NCBI GenBank assembly: GCA_046318595.1 | Contig: JBKCTV010000031.1 | Location: forward strand, 1 to 48,472 | Direction of reading: 5' to 3' | Source: DAITMV01 sp046318595 | GTDB lineage: Bacteria > Pseudomonadota > Gammaproteobacteria > Burkholderiales > Burkholderiaceae_B | Length of the DNA: 48,472 bases | In this document: positions 33,945-42,907 of the stretch, piece by piece | Layout of the letters: each line of letters opens with the position of its first letter | How positions within the stretch are numbered: position 1 is the stretch's first letter | Notes under the pieces: generated by a model | Told to the model about the DNA's origin: nothing | Database searches by the model: none | The model's input: the letters and a program-made list of their open reading frames with translations, nothing else | Position numbers and translations under genes: made by a program

Positions 33945-34559
33945 ATGCGCGATTATACCGCCGCCCGCGCCACGATAGCAGCCTATGGCTGGGCTTTCGT
34001 CATCATTTTGCTATGCGCCTCGGTTCACGGGGCATGGCCGGCATTCCGTTACGATGCCTCGCTCCCCTGGGCTTGGCGCTGGGCCAGCGCTCTCACGGCC
34101 CAGTTCAATCATCTGAGCTGGTACCACTGGGGGCTGAACGCCGTCGGGCTGCTGCTGCTCTGCTGGGGTTTCGCCGGTTGGTGGACACCGCGGCGGGCCC
34201 TGGTTTATTTCGCGGGGTCGCTGTTCGGAGTGGCGCTCGGCGTGCTAACGAACCCGGCGATTCACTGGTACGTCGGGTTGAGCGGTGCGCTGTATGGCTT
34301 ATTGGCGGCCGGGTGCATCGATCGGATAACGCGGCGAAATACAACGCTTCGGCAACGCCTGCCGGCAATCGGCGTGCTACTCGCCGTGGCGATCAAGCTC
34401 TGGATCGACAGCCGTTGGCCTGAATTGTTTTCAGCGGATACGGCGGTGCTCGGCGGGCCGGTGCTACCCATCGCCCATGTTTATGGCGCGACAAGTGGCG
34501 CCGTTGGCGCTTGGGCGGAGTATCTCGCATCGAGTAGATTTCACAAACGACTAAAGTAA
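33945..34559 (+). CDS. rrtA: Rhombosortase (GlyGly-CTERM processing intramembrane protease)
   Basis: A 204-aa rhomboid-like membrane protein of the rhombosortase type. Six hydrophobic segments are visible. The catalytic serine is in GLSGALYGLLAAG (S113) and the catalytic histidine in IAHVYGATSGAVGAW (H178). The N-terminal part has NHLSWYHWGLNAVGLLLL, where rhomboids carry the HxxxN motif. Rhombosortases cut C-terminal GlyGly-CTERM anchors from secreted proteins of type II secretion systems. No protein with such a tail is in the window. The frame is open far upstream through pgk, but the membrane protein begins at this ATG. It sits with the LRR gene between pgk and gap. Confidence 0.85.
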   Translation: MRDYTAARATIAAYGWAFVIILLCASVHGAWPAFRYDASLPWAWRWASALTAQFNHLSWYHWGLNAVGLLLLCWGFAGWWTPRRALVYFAGSLFGVALGVLTNPAIHWYVGLSGALYGLLAAGCIDRITRRNTTLRQRLPAIGVLLAVAIKLWIDSRWPELFSADTAVLGGPVLPIAHVYGATSGAVGAWAEYLASSRFHKRLK

Positions 34560-34755
34560 ATACGCCGCCGTGTTTTGCCGATGCCATTCGGCCAGAACCG
34601 GGCGCTGCCGCTTTCCCATCCGACCGGGACCGACTTGAGTCTGCTTGAAGCAAAGATGGAGATAATTTTTGCTCCTCATGAGCTTTCACGACGGAACTTA
34701 TCTGATGGTTCATGCCACAGAAGGAAGTCACTTTTTCGTTAAGGAAACCCAAATC
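34560..34755 (+). other. Upstream region of the LRR gene
   Basis: No gene recognised. A GGAG at 34658-34661 lies seven bases before a TTG at 34669 that opens the LRR frame, and AAGGA at 34741 lies ten bases before the ATG at 34756. Both are possible starts. No TTCG-N16-TTCG hrp-type box or PIP box was found in this stretch, so expression with a type III secretion regulon is not shown. Confidence 0.4.
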
Positions 34756-36531
34756 ATGGGTAATTGCGTTAGTTTTCCTCGGCAGCCGATGGGCAGCCCT
34801 AGCTTGGCTATCGATCAGGTCGGTCAAGAATCTCCTGTGGCTAATGCCGCAACGGCAACGCCCATGACCCGGCATGAGTTTATAGCGGCGCTAGACCAAT
34901 GGGTCGCGGAGGCACCGGATAATAATGCACGAGATCAATACACAGCGACAGCTAAAGAAATACTGGTTTGCTTCGATGCTGGGCGCGATGCTCCGCAAAG
35001 TATTGAGGCCACACGACTGTTCTTATTCGATAAGAATTTGTTATGTAGTTTACCGACAGTAATCGGCGAGTTGACCGCGCTGCAAACTCTGTACGTGATG
35101 GGCTGCCATTCGCTCAGAAGCTTACCAGACAGCATCGGTAATCTGACGGCGCTGCAGACTCTGAATTTGACCAGTTGCGACGCACTCAAAAAATTACCCG
35201 AAAACATCGGTAATCTGACGGCGCTGCAAATTCTGACTTTGAATGAGTGCGGGGCGCTCGAAACCTTGCCCGAAAGCTTCGGTAATCTGACGGCGCTGCA
35301 AACTCTAAATTTGGACGGTTGCCTCGCACTCGAAGACTTACCCGAAAGCTTCGGTAATTTGACGGCGCTGCAAACTCTGGAGTTGATAGTTTGCCGCTCA
35401 CTCAAAAACCTACCCGAAAACATCGGTAATCTGACGGCGCTGCAAACTCTGAAGTTGGACCATTGCCATGCGCTCAGAAGCTTACCCGACAGTATTGGCA
35501 GATTGCGCCACTTACGCCACTTGAATCTCGAGAACAACGGTTACACCCGCGTTTTCGACGTATTGCTCGAATTACCTGCCGATACCGAAATTTTGTTACG
35601 GAACAATAACTTGCCAGAGGACGAGATACGCCGTGTCCGTGGCCTTGTAGCAGAGCGGCAGGCACAAGGCCTGCAACCGCCGCAGCTAATTCTGCCCCGC
35701 TTACCAGAGGACATCGATCAAGAAAATACACTGCGGAGGCTTGCGGAAGGCGGCATGAACGTGCACGCGCCGGAGCTTACCGCCACGTTGAAGTTACGCA
35801 TCGATGAACTGGCGGCTCAGTTTCCTGATCATCTGCGCGGCAATAAAGAAACGCAAAACCGTGACATGCTCGCCATTAAAGCTCGCCTCGAGCAGCTATT
35901 ACAACAATACGGCGCAGGTGATGAGCCAGCCCGAAAGACGGCAGAGCGCATGTTCGCGGTCGGGCTGGGGAAAGATAAAGCTTATGCCAACGATTTTCAT
36001 TATTCTCCCGGCCATGTGCTCTCCTACGTCATGCTCGCGCTGGAGCGCCAGTGGAAGCATACCCCTGAACACGCTTATCAGGAGGCGCATGAGAATGGCG
36101 CTAAATTGCTGATCGAGATGCTGAAAGAAGCAACCGGCTTCTGCGATACCCGTCTCATCAATCAGGTGTTCCAGATCGTTGGCGCGCCGCTGTCGACCTA
36201 TGCCGAACAGCACCCCGAAATCGTCGAGGCAAAGCCCGTCGCGCTATCCCATGAACAGGTTCGCGACACGACGCTGCCGATAGCCATAAGCCTGCTGGCG
36301 AAACTGGAAGAGCAAAAGAGAGCGCCATCGTCGTCCAGCCAGCCAGGCCAAACGCGCGAGCAATTACAGGAAACCTTTCGTCAGGAACTGACTGCCGAAG
36401 TGCGCCGTGACCATCCCAACATCAAGGCACAACAACTAAGCGTCTATATCGACGAGCTAATAGGGGCATGGGACGATCTCGAAGCACTCGCGCTTGAGAA
36501 ACTTGAAGCCACACCGAAAACCGGGGCTTGA
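34756..36531 (+). CDS. Leucine-rich-repeat protein with predicted N-myristoylation/palmitoylation signal (effector candidate)
   Basis: A 591-aa protein from the ATG at 34756. It starts MGNCVSFPRQ, which fits the eukaryotic N-myristoylation consensus MGxxxS with Cys4 placed for palmitoylation. Residues 100-260 or so hold seven LRRs of 24 residues, such as LPESFGNLTALQTLNLDGCL and LPENIGNLTALQTLKLDHCH. The remaining part is mostly helical and not recognised; it has a single Cys-Asp in ATGFCDTRLINQVF and a Gln/Glu-rich coiled-coil-like tail. No bacterial signal peptide is seen. An upstream TTG at 34669 with a good ribosome-binding site would add 29 residues and bury the lipid motif, so the start decides the reading. 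Its G+C is visibly lower than the flanking glycolytic genes, suggesting transfer. Inferred to act inside a eukaryotic host. Confidence 0.75.
   Translation: MGNCVSFPRQPMGSPSLAIDQVGQESPVANAATATPMTRHEFIAALDQWVAEAPDNNARDQYTATAKEILVCFDAGRDAPQSIEATRLFLFDKNLLCSLPTVIGELTALQTLYVMGCHSLRSLPDSIGNLTALQTLNLTSCDALKKLPENIGNLTALQILTLNECGALETLPESFGNLTALQTLNLDGCLALEDLPESFGNLTALQTLELIVCRSLKNLPENIGNLTALQTLKLDHCHALRSLPDSIGRLRHLRHLNLENNGYTRVFDVLLELPADTEILLRNNNLPEDEIRRVRGLVAERQAQGLQPPQLILPRLPEDIDQENTLRRLAEGGMNVHAPELTATLKLRIDELAAQFPDHLRGNKETQNRDMLAIKARLEQLLQQYGAGDEPARKTAERMFAVGLGKDKAYANDFHYSPGHVLSYVMLALERQWKHTPEHAYQEAHENGAKLLIEMLKEATGFCDTRLINQVFQIVGAPLSTYAEQHPEIVEAKPVALSHEQVRDTTLPIAISLLAKLEEQKRAPSSSSQPGQTREQLQETFRQELTAEVRRDHPNIKAQQLSVYIDELIGAWDDLEALALEKLEATPKTGA
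35065..35496 (+). repeat. 72-bp tandem DNA repeats encoding the LRRs
   Basis: The motif GGTAATCTGACGGCGCTGCA recurs at 35137, 35209, 35281, 35353 (one change) and 35425, exactly 72 bp apart, with a diverged copy at about 35065. Each unit encodes one 24-residue LRR. Near-identity at the DNA level, including silent positions, shows recent duplication or gene conversion. Confidence 0.9.
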
Positions 36532-36590
36532 ACCGCCGCCGACGCCGCGTTTTAAAAAAGCCTGACGCGCAGCGGACCGGCGGGCGTTTC

Positions 36591-37601
36591 TTAAGCAGCG
36601 CGCATCAAGGCAACCGTCGTGTCCAGCATCCGGTTCGAGAAGCCCCACTCGTTGTCGTACCACGACGATACTTTGACGAGTCGGCCGCTGACCTTGGTGA
36701 GCGTCGCATCGAAGTTACTCGATGCCGGGTTGTGGTTGAAGTCGACCGAGACGAGCGGTGCGTCGTTATACGTCAGGACGCCTTTCAAAGCACCCTCGGC
36801 TGCGGCTTTCAATAAACCGTTGACCTCGTCGACAGTCGTGTCGCGGGTGGCGATGAAAGACAGGTCGACCAGCGAGACATTGATGGTGGGCACGCGGATC
36901 GCGAAACCATCGAGCTTGCCGTTGAGCTCGGGCAGAACCAGCCCGACCGCTGCGGCAGCGCCCGTTTTGGTCGGGATCATCGACATGGTCGCCGAGCGTG
37001 CGCGACGCAGGTCTTCGTGATAAACGTCGGTCAGCACCTGGTCGTTGGTATAGGCGTGAATCGTGGTCATGAGGCCGGTTTCCAAGCCGATCGCATGGTG
37101 CAGGGGCTGCACTAGCGGGGCCAGGCAGTTGGTCGTACACGAGGCATTGGAAATCACCGTATCGCTGGCTTTCAGCACATGGTGGTTGACGCCATAGACG
37201 ATGGTCGCGTCGACATCCTTGCCACCCGGCGCGGAGATGATCACCTTCTTGGCGCCGGCTTTCAGGTGCGCGGACGCTTTCTCTTTGCTGGTGAAAAAGC
37301 CCGTGCATTCGAGCACGACATCCACACCCAGCTCGCCCCAGGGAAGCTCGGCAGGATTGCGGTTGGCGAGCACCCGAATGCGGTCGCCGTTGACCACGAT
37401 GCAATCGCCGTCGACCGCGACCGTGCCAGGGAAGCGGCCGTGGGCGGTGTCGTATTGCGTCAGATGCGCGTTGGTTCTGGGGTCGCCGAGGTCGTTGATC
37501 GCAACGATTTCGATGTCGTGCTGTTTGCCGCCTTCATAGTGCGCCCGCAGGGTATTGCGGCCGATGCGGCCATAGCCGTTGATCGCTACGCGGATGGTCA
37601 T
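36591..37601 (-). CDS. gap: Glyceraldehyde-3-phosphate dehydrogenase
   Basis: GAPDH (336 aa), NAD-type. It has the nucleotide-binding NGYGRIGRNTLRAH, INDLGD, the catalytic SNASCTTNCLAPL with Cys155, and later blocks VLPELNGKLDGFAIRVPTIN and WYDNEWGFSNRM. It follows tkt by 27 bases with a GGAG site before the ATG, so tkt-gap is an operon. It ends 59 bases from the convergent LRR gene; a GCC/GGC hairpin-like stretch with six T is there on the minus strand but is too weak to call a terminator. Confidence 0.98.
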   Translation of the reverse strand: MTIRVAINGYGRIGRNTLRAHYEGGKQHDIEIVAINDLGDPRTNAHLTQYDTAHGRFPGTVAVDGDCIVVNGDRIRVLANRNPAELPWGELGVDVVLECTGFFTSKEKASAHLKAGAKKVIISAPGGKDVDATIVYGVNHHVLKASDTVISNASCTTNCLAPLVQPLHHAIGLETGLMTTIHAYTNDQVLTDVYHEDLRRARSATMSMIPTKTGAAAAVGLVLPELNGKLDGFAIRVPTINVSLVDLSFIATRDTTVDEVNGLLKAAAEGALKGVLTYNDAPLVSVDFNHNPASSNFDATLTKVSGRLVKVSSWYDNEWGFSNRMLDTTVALMRAA

Positions 37602-37628
37602 GGTGAAACTCCGTCAATGATGAGAAAT

Positions 37629-39665
37629 CTATAAAAACTGGCGGGCCGCCTGCACGAGATGCGCCACGGTGATGCCGAAATGTTCGAACAATAACGGTGC
37701 CGGGGCAGACTCGCCGAAACGGTCCAAACCAATCGGCAAGCCACGGCCGGCCCGGGCGATGTATTTCCACCAACCGTCGGTCACGCCGGCTTCGATGGTC
37801 AACAACGGCACGCCGGGCACGATGACGCTCACCTGGTACTCGGCTGACTGGCGGTCGAACACCGTCGACGCCGGCATCGAGATGACGCGTACGCCGACGC
37901 CCTCGGCACCGAGCTGCCGCGCGGCCTGCAAGGCCAACTGCAGCTCCGAGCCGGTGGCGGCGATTGCCAGCCGGGGCACACCGTCGCCCGCATCGCGCAC
38001 CACATAGCCACCACGGGCAATCGCTTCGCGCTGCGCCAGCGACCGTTCGACGAAGGGTAGATTTTGTCTGGAGAACAATAAGCAGCTCGGGCCGTCACGG
38101 CGCCCGACCGCAGCCAGCCAGGCAGCCATCGATTCGACCGAGTCGGCGGGGCGCCAGACATCCATGTGCGGAATCAGCCGCAGGCTGGCGGCGTGCTCGA
38201 CCGGCTGATGCGTCGGGCCATCTTCGCCCAGACCGATCGAATCGTGCGTGAACACGAAAATACTGCGCTGCTGCATGAGCGCGGCCATGCGCAAGGCGTT
38301 GCGACAGTAGTCGGAAAACGTCAGAAAGGTCGCACCGAACGGAATGTAGCCGCCATGCAAAGCCACGCCGTTCAGGGCAGCGGCCATACCAAACTCGCGC
38401 ACACCCCAGTTGATGTGGTTGCCGCCGGCAAAGGCGCGCGGCGGACCGGTCCGCACCGACACGCACTTGGGCCAGTTGGTGAGATTCGAACCGGTCAGAT
38501 CGGCCGACCCGCCGAGCAATTCCGGCAAATGCTCGGCCAGCATCGTGATCGCATTCTGACTGGCTTTGCGAGTGGCCAGGGTCTCGGCCTGCTCATCGAC
38601 TCTCTGCAGCAGCGACTGGGCGGTCTCAGTCCACTGCGCAGGCAGGTCACCCGCCAGACGCCGGCGGAACTCCTGCGCCTGCACGGGAAATTTTTCCTGG
38701 TAAGCGGCGAAGAGCTTTTTCCAGGCCTGCTCGCGCGCCGCACCGCTGACCTGGGCATCCCAGGCGTTATAGACCTCGGCAGGAATCTCGAAGGGGCCAT
38801 GCGGCCAGCCAAGCGCAGCGCGGGTCGCGGCGATTTCTGCGGCGCCCAGTGGCGCCCCGTGCACTTTGTCGGTGCCGGCCAGGTTTGGCGACCCCTGGCC
38901 GATCTTGGTCTTGCAGACAATCAGCGTCGGCCCCTTGTCGAGCGTCGCGTACTGCTTAGCCTGCGCAATCGCCGCGTCGACGGCGTCCACCTTGTGGCCG
39001 TTGACCACCGAAATGACGTTCCACCCGTAGGCCTCGAACCGCTTCGGCGTGTTGTCGGAAAACCAGGGTTCGACCGCGCCGTCGATCGAAATGCCGTTAT
39101 CGTCGTAGAGCACGATCAGTTTCGATAAGCGCAGCGTACCGGCCAGCGAACAGACCTCGTGCGACACGCCCTCCATCAGACAGCCGTCGCCCACGAAAAC
39201 GAAAGTATGGTGATCGACGAGTGAAAAGCCAGGCCGGTTGAACTCGGCGGCCAGCAGCTTTTCCGCCAGAGCCATGCCAACCGCATTCGCGATACCCTGG
39301 CCCAAGGGGCCGGTCGTGGTTTCGACGCCCGGCGTCACCGCGACTTCTGGGTGACCCGGCGTTTGCGAGTGCAATTGGCGAAAATTCTTCAGCGCTTCGA
39401 TCGGCAGATCGTAGCCCGTCAGGTGCAGCAGCGCAGACAGCAGCATCGAGCCGTGGCCGTTGGACAACACGAAGCGGTCGCGGTCGGCCCAGGCAGGGTT
39501 GTTTGGATTGTGCTTCAAATGACGCGACCACAAGGCCACGGCGATTTCCGCCATGCCCATCGGCATACCTGGATGACCGGAATTGGCGGCTTGCACGGCG
39601 TCCATGGCCAAAGCGCGGATGGCGTTGGCCATTTGACTGGAGGAAGCTGACAAGGAGGCTGACAT
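37629..39665 (-). CDS. tkt: Transketolase
   Basis: Transketolase (678 aa). It moves two-carbon units between sugar phosphates using thiamine diphosphate, linking glycolysis and the pentose phosphate pathway. It has ANSGHPGMPMGMAEIA, GPLGQGIANAVGMALAEK, the ThDP motif VGDGCLMEGVSHEVCSL then DDNGISIDG, and the second-domain GVREFGMAAALNGVALHGG and THDSIGLGEDGPTHQPVEH. It starts the tkt-gap operon. Together with tal at the left end, both non-oxidative pentose phosphate transferases are in this window. Confidence 0.98.
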   Translation of the reverse strand: MSASLSASSSQMANAIRALAMDAVQAANSGHPGMPMGMAEIAVALWSRHLKHNPNNPAWADRDRFVLSNGHGSMLLSALLHLTGYDLPIEALKNFRQLHSQTPGHPEVAVTPGVETTTGPLGQGIANAVGMALAEKLLAAEFNRPGFSLVDHHTFVFVGDGCLMEGVSHEVCSLAGTLRLSKLIVLYDDNGISIDGAVEPWFSDNTPKRFEAYGWNVISVVNGHKVDAVDAAIAQAKQYATLDKGPTLIVCKTKIGQGSPNLAGTDKVHGAPLGAAEIAATRAALGWPHGPFEIPAEVYNAWDAQVSGAAREQAWKKLFAAYQEKFPVQAQEFRRRLAGDLPAQWTETAQSLLQRVDEQAETLATRKASQNAITMLAEHLPELLGGSADLTGSNLTNWPKCVSVRTGPPRAFAGGNHINWGVREFGMAAALNGVALHGGYIPFGATFLTFSDYCRNALRMAALMQQRSIFVFTHDSIGLGEDGPTHQPVEHAASLRLIPHMDVWRPADSVESMAAWLAAVGRRDGPSCLLFSRQNLPFVERSLAQREAIARGGYVVRDAGDGVPRLAIAATGSELQLALQAARQLGAEGVGVRVISMPASTVFDRQSAEYQVSVIVPGVPLLTIEAGVTDGWWKYIARAGRGLPIGLDRFGESAPAPLLFEHFGITVAHLVQAARQFL

Positions 39666-39830
39666 AAGGGTAGATGGGCTTTGATGCGGGAAAGCGAGAT
39701 TTTATCAAACTTCGGCCAGGTGCCGTGCCGCCGCGCCCGCAAAATTTACACGCAAAATAGTTTGCGGCCTGCGAACGAACGGATAGTATGGTGGCAGCGA
39801 TTTCGCGCATGCCTTTTGAAGGAACTCAGC

Positions 39831-40460
39831 GTGGCCGATTTTTCTGCTTTATTGGGACTGGACACCAGTGCCATCATCGCCGGCAAGGTGCGCCTCGATA
39901 AACGCTTCGTCGATCTGCAGGAGGCGCTGGATACTGTGATCGCCAGCATGAAGCCTGCGCTGGAAGGCAAGTCCATCGCGCTCGAGAAAGAAATCGCAGC
40001 CGATGTGCCGGCCGTCGAATGCGACCCCGAACGGATTCAGCAAATCTTGTGGAATCTGCTGAGCAACGCCGTCAAGTTCACCGGCAAGGGGGGCCACATC
40101 GACATCGTCATAGAAAAAATCGACGACCGGGTCAGGATCGTCTTCATCGACAATGGCGTCGGGATCGACGCCGATTTTCTGCCCAAGCTCTTCGAGCGTT
40201 TCAGCCAGGCGGACGCATCGAGCCGACGCAGCCATGGCGGGCCGGGACTGGGTTTGTTTATCGCCAAGAATCTGGTGGAACTGCACGGCGGGAGCCTCAC
40301 CGCCGCCAGCGCCGGCAAGGGACAGGGCGCACGATTCGCGCTGACGCTGCCGATCCATTCGCCGTCCGCCGCAGCCAGCCTCTTGCGGGCACATCCCAGA
40401 TCAGCAATACCGAAGGCGCCTGCCGGATCGCCCCACTGGCCCCGAAGTGGCTTAAAATAA
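39831..40460 (+). pseudogene. Orphan histidine-kinase ATPase domain (truncated hybrid kinase)
   Basis: A 209-aa frame starting at a GTG with an AAGGA site eight bases upstream. It begins in what is normally the end of a DHp helix (DTSAIIAGKVRLD) and then has a full HATPase domain: the N box ERIQQILWNLLSNAVKFTG, FIDNGVGID, the F box FERFSQADASS, and GGPGLGLFIAKNLVELHGG. The phosphoacceptor-histidine segment and any sensor or receiver are missing, and the C-terminal 35 residues are low-complexity. It is most likely the remnant of a larger hybrid kinase. An intact stand-alone ATPase is possible, given the good ribosome-binding site. Confidence 0.6.
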
Positions 40461-40493
40461 GTTGGCCCATCATGCATGTCATGCGTTTTGCCC

Positions 40494-41246
40494 ATGCCCC
40501 GCTTCCACATTGACCAGCCGTTGACCGACCATGCGTCGCTGAACTTGCCCACCGACATCGCACACCATGCGTTTCGCGTGCTTCGTCTGCCAGTCGGCGC
40601 CAATATTTCGCTCTGGAACGGCGATGGTCGCGAGTGGCCGGCACGCATCGCAGGCACCGAGCGGCAGGCCAGTGCGCAGCTCGGTGCGGCAGTCACACCG
40701 GCCACCGAGCTGCGCAGTCGAATTCATCTCGTGCAGGCACTGCCCGAGGGGGATAAAATGGACTGGATCGTGGAAAAATGCACCGAAGCCGGAATTAGCG
40801 CGGCTCACCCCGTGCAGGCGCAACGCTCGGTCGTCCGTCTGCACGGCGACCGTGCGCTGCGGCGGCAAGCGCATTGGCTAAAAATCGCGCTGGCCGCCGC
40901 CAGCCAGTGCGGCCGGGCGGCTTTGCCCGAGCTGGGCGCTATACAGACGCTGCGCGACTACGCCGAGCATTTCGCCAGACAACCCAAGGATCCGTCCAGG
41001 CTCTGCCTGCTGCCGACTCCGGGGCCGCATCCGCGCCTGCCGACGATGTCTTCGAGCATGCTGCGGCCCACCGATATTTATCTGGCCATCGGCCCGGAAG
41101 GCGGGTGGACAAACGACGAAATTGCCACCTTGACGCGCATCGGGTTCCGGCCCGTCAGCCTCGGACCGCGCGTTTACCGGACCGAAACCGCTGGTCTGCT
41201 GGCAATTAGCCAGCTAATTGCTTTATTCTCACTGGACCCCGTCTGA
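40494..41246 (+). CDS. rsmE: 16S rRNA (uracil1498-N3)-methyltransferase
   Basis: RsmE (250 aa) methylates U1498 of 16S rRNA. An N-terminal PUA-like domain (MPRFHIDQPLTDHASLNLP, HHAFRVLRLPVGA) is followed by a SPOUT domain with the trefoil-knot motifs LAIGPEGGWTNDEI and SLGPRVYRTETAGLLAISQL. The WIVEKCTEAGI stretch is typical. The ATG at 40494 matches the family N-terminus; an ATG at 40476 is also in frame. It lies right after the histidine-kinase fragment. Confidence 0.95.
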   Translation: MPRFHIDQPLTDHASLNLPTDIAHHAFRVLRLPVGANISLWNGDGREWPARIAGTERQASAQLGAAVTPATELRSRIHLVQALPEGDKMDWIVEKCTEAGISAAHPVQAQRSVVRLHGDRALRRQAHWLKIALAAASQCGRAALPELGAIQTLRDYAEHFARQPKDPSRLCLLPTPGPHPRLPTMSSSMLRPTDIYLAIGPEGGWTNDEIATLTRIGFRPVSLGPRVYRTETAGLLAISQLIALFSLDPV

Positions 41247-41293
41247 GTGTGCACAAGGCCATTTCCACACTTTCAACCGAAAAGACAATCGCA

Positions 41294-42781
41294 ATGAGCT
41301 CACCCGCCCTACCCGATTCACTGCACCATCCGGCACTTCTGCAAAGCGGCCTGTTGATCGACAACAGCTTCGGCCCATCCAGCGACGATTCGGCTTTTCT
41401 GGTGCATAACCCAGCCAACGGCGCGGCCCTGGCCCAGGTGGCCAACACTGCGCCGGTCGATGTCGAGCGCGCCTTGGCGAGCGCGGCCGCTGCGCTGCCG
41501 GCGTGGCGCGCGCTGCCTGCCCGCGACCGCTCGGCCGTTTTGCGTCGCTGGTTCGAGCTCATAACGACACACCAGGACGACCTGGCCTTGCTGATGACCT
41601 TGGAGCAGGGTAAGCCGCTGGGCGAGGCCAAGGCGGAGGTCGCGTATGGCGCGTCGTTCATCGAGTGGTTCGCCGAGCAGGGGAAACGCGTCGAGGGCCG
41701 CATTCTCGCCAGTCCACGAGCCGACAGACAGCTCTGGGTGACCCACGAGCCCGTCGGGGTGTGCGTGGCGATCACGCCGTGGAACTTTCCGATCGCGATG
41801 CTGACGCGCAAGCTCGGCCCGGCGCTGGCCGCCGGCTGCACGGTGATCGTCAAGCCAGCCGAACAAACCCCGCTCAGCGCACTGGCGCTGGCATACCTGG
41901 CGCGTCTGGCGGGCCTGCCGGCCGGCGTGCTGGCGGTGCTGCCGGCCGATGCAGAGCGTTCGGTCGAGGTGGGCGGCTTGCTGTGCGCCAGTCCAGTCGT
42001 GCGGAAACTGTCGTTCACGGGTTCGACCGCGGTTGGCCGTTTATTGATGGCGCAGTGCGCCCCGACGGTCAAGCGCCTGTCGCTCGAACTCGGTGGCAAC
42101 GCGCCGTTCATCGTCTTTCCGGATGCCGACCTGGACGCTGCAGTCGAAGGCGCAATCACCTCCAAATACCGCAACAACGGCCAGACCTGCGTGTGCAGCA
42201 ACCGGCTGTATGTTCACCATTCGGTGGTCGACACATTCAGCCGCAAACTGACCGACCGCGTGCGCGGGCTGACGGTCGGCCCCGGCTGGGAAGACGGCAT
42301 GCAGCTAGGCCCGTTGATCGATGAACCGGGTTTGGCCAAAGTGCAGGAGCATGTGGCTGACGCGCTCGCGCACGGCGCACGGCTGTTGACCGGCGGCAAA
42401 CCGCACGCGCTCGGCGGCCTGTTCTACGAGCCCACGGTACTGACGGGCGCAACCGCCGCGATGCAAATCGCACGCGAGGAAACTTTCGGGCCGGTGGCGC
42501 CGATTTTCGGCTTCAGCGACGAGACGCAGGTGGTTCAGCTCGCAAACGCCACCGAAGCCGGCTTGGCGGCGTATTTTTACAGCCGCGATGTCGAGCGCAT
42601 CATGCGGGTCGCGGCGGCGCTGGAGTACGGCATGATCGGCGTCAATACCGGCACCATTTCGCATGAAATGGCGCCGTTCGGCGGGGTCAAGCAGTCCGGC
42701 ATCGGGCGCGAGGGATCGCAGACCGGTATCGACGAATATCTCGAAACCAAATACGTTTGCCTGGGCTTGGCGGGCACATGA
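41294..42781 (+). CDS. gabD: NAD(P)-dependent succinate-semialdehyde dehydrogenase-like aldehyde dehydrogenase
   Basis: Aldehyde dehydrogenase (495 aa from the ATG at 41294; a GTG at 41249 is in frame). It has VAITPWNFPIAMLTRKLGPA, the FTGSTAVGRLL cofactor loop, the general-base glutamate in LSLELGGNAPF and the catalytic cysteine in NNGQTCVCSNR. The C-terminal GGVKQSGIGREGSQTGIDEY is typical of GabD. It probably oxidises succinate semialdehyde to succinate in GABA or polyamine breakdown. No GABA aminotransferase is nearby, so the substrate is inferred from family resemblance. Confidence 0.88.
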   Translation: MSSPALPDSLHHPALLQSGLLIDNSFGPSSDDSAFLVHNPANGAALAQVANTAPVDVERALASAAAALPAWRALPARDRSAVLRRWFELITTHQDDLALLMTLEQGKPLGEAKAEVAYGASFIEWFAEQGKRVEGRILASPRADRQLWVTHEPVGVCVAITPWNFPIAMLTRKLGPALAAGCTVIVKPAEQTPLSALALAYLARLAGLPAGVLAVLPADAERSVEVGGLLCASPVVRKLSFTGSTAVGRLLMAQCAPTVKRLSLELGGNAPFIVFPDADLDAAVEGAITSKYRNNGQTCVCSNRLYVHHSVVDTFSRKLTDRVRGLTVGPGWEDGMQLGPLIDEPGLAKVQEHVADALAHGARLLTGGKPHALGGLFYEPTVLTGATAAMQIAREETFGPVAPIFGFSDETQVVQLANATEAGLAAYFYSRDVERIMRVAAALEYGMIGVNTGTISHEMAPFGGVKQSGIGREGSQTGIDEYLETKYVCLGLAGT

Positions 42782-42907
42782 CGGCGCCCTGAGCGCCGCC
42801 TGAAACGCCAACCGAATCACCGCACAGAATGGCGGTACAATTGGCGACCCGACGATATCAGCCGCCAGGCGTTCGCCTGTCGTGCTCACATGAGGATTGC
42901 TCCGGCC

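Noticed and set aside
34560..34755. hrp-type or PIP box for the LRR gene
   Set aside because: Searched by eye for TTCG-N16-TTCG and TTCGC-N15-TTCGC; no acceptable match was found.
35065..35496. CRISPR-like or VNTR interpretation of the 72-bp repeats
   Set aside because: The repeats are in frame, have no spacers and encode textbook 24-residue LRRs.
35900..36531. NEL-type E3 ligase domain on the LRR protein
   Set aside because: Only a lone Cys-Asp was seen; the surrounding helices do not match the IpaH/SspH pattern I know, so the domain is left unnamed.
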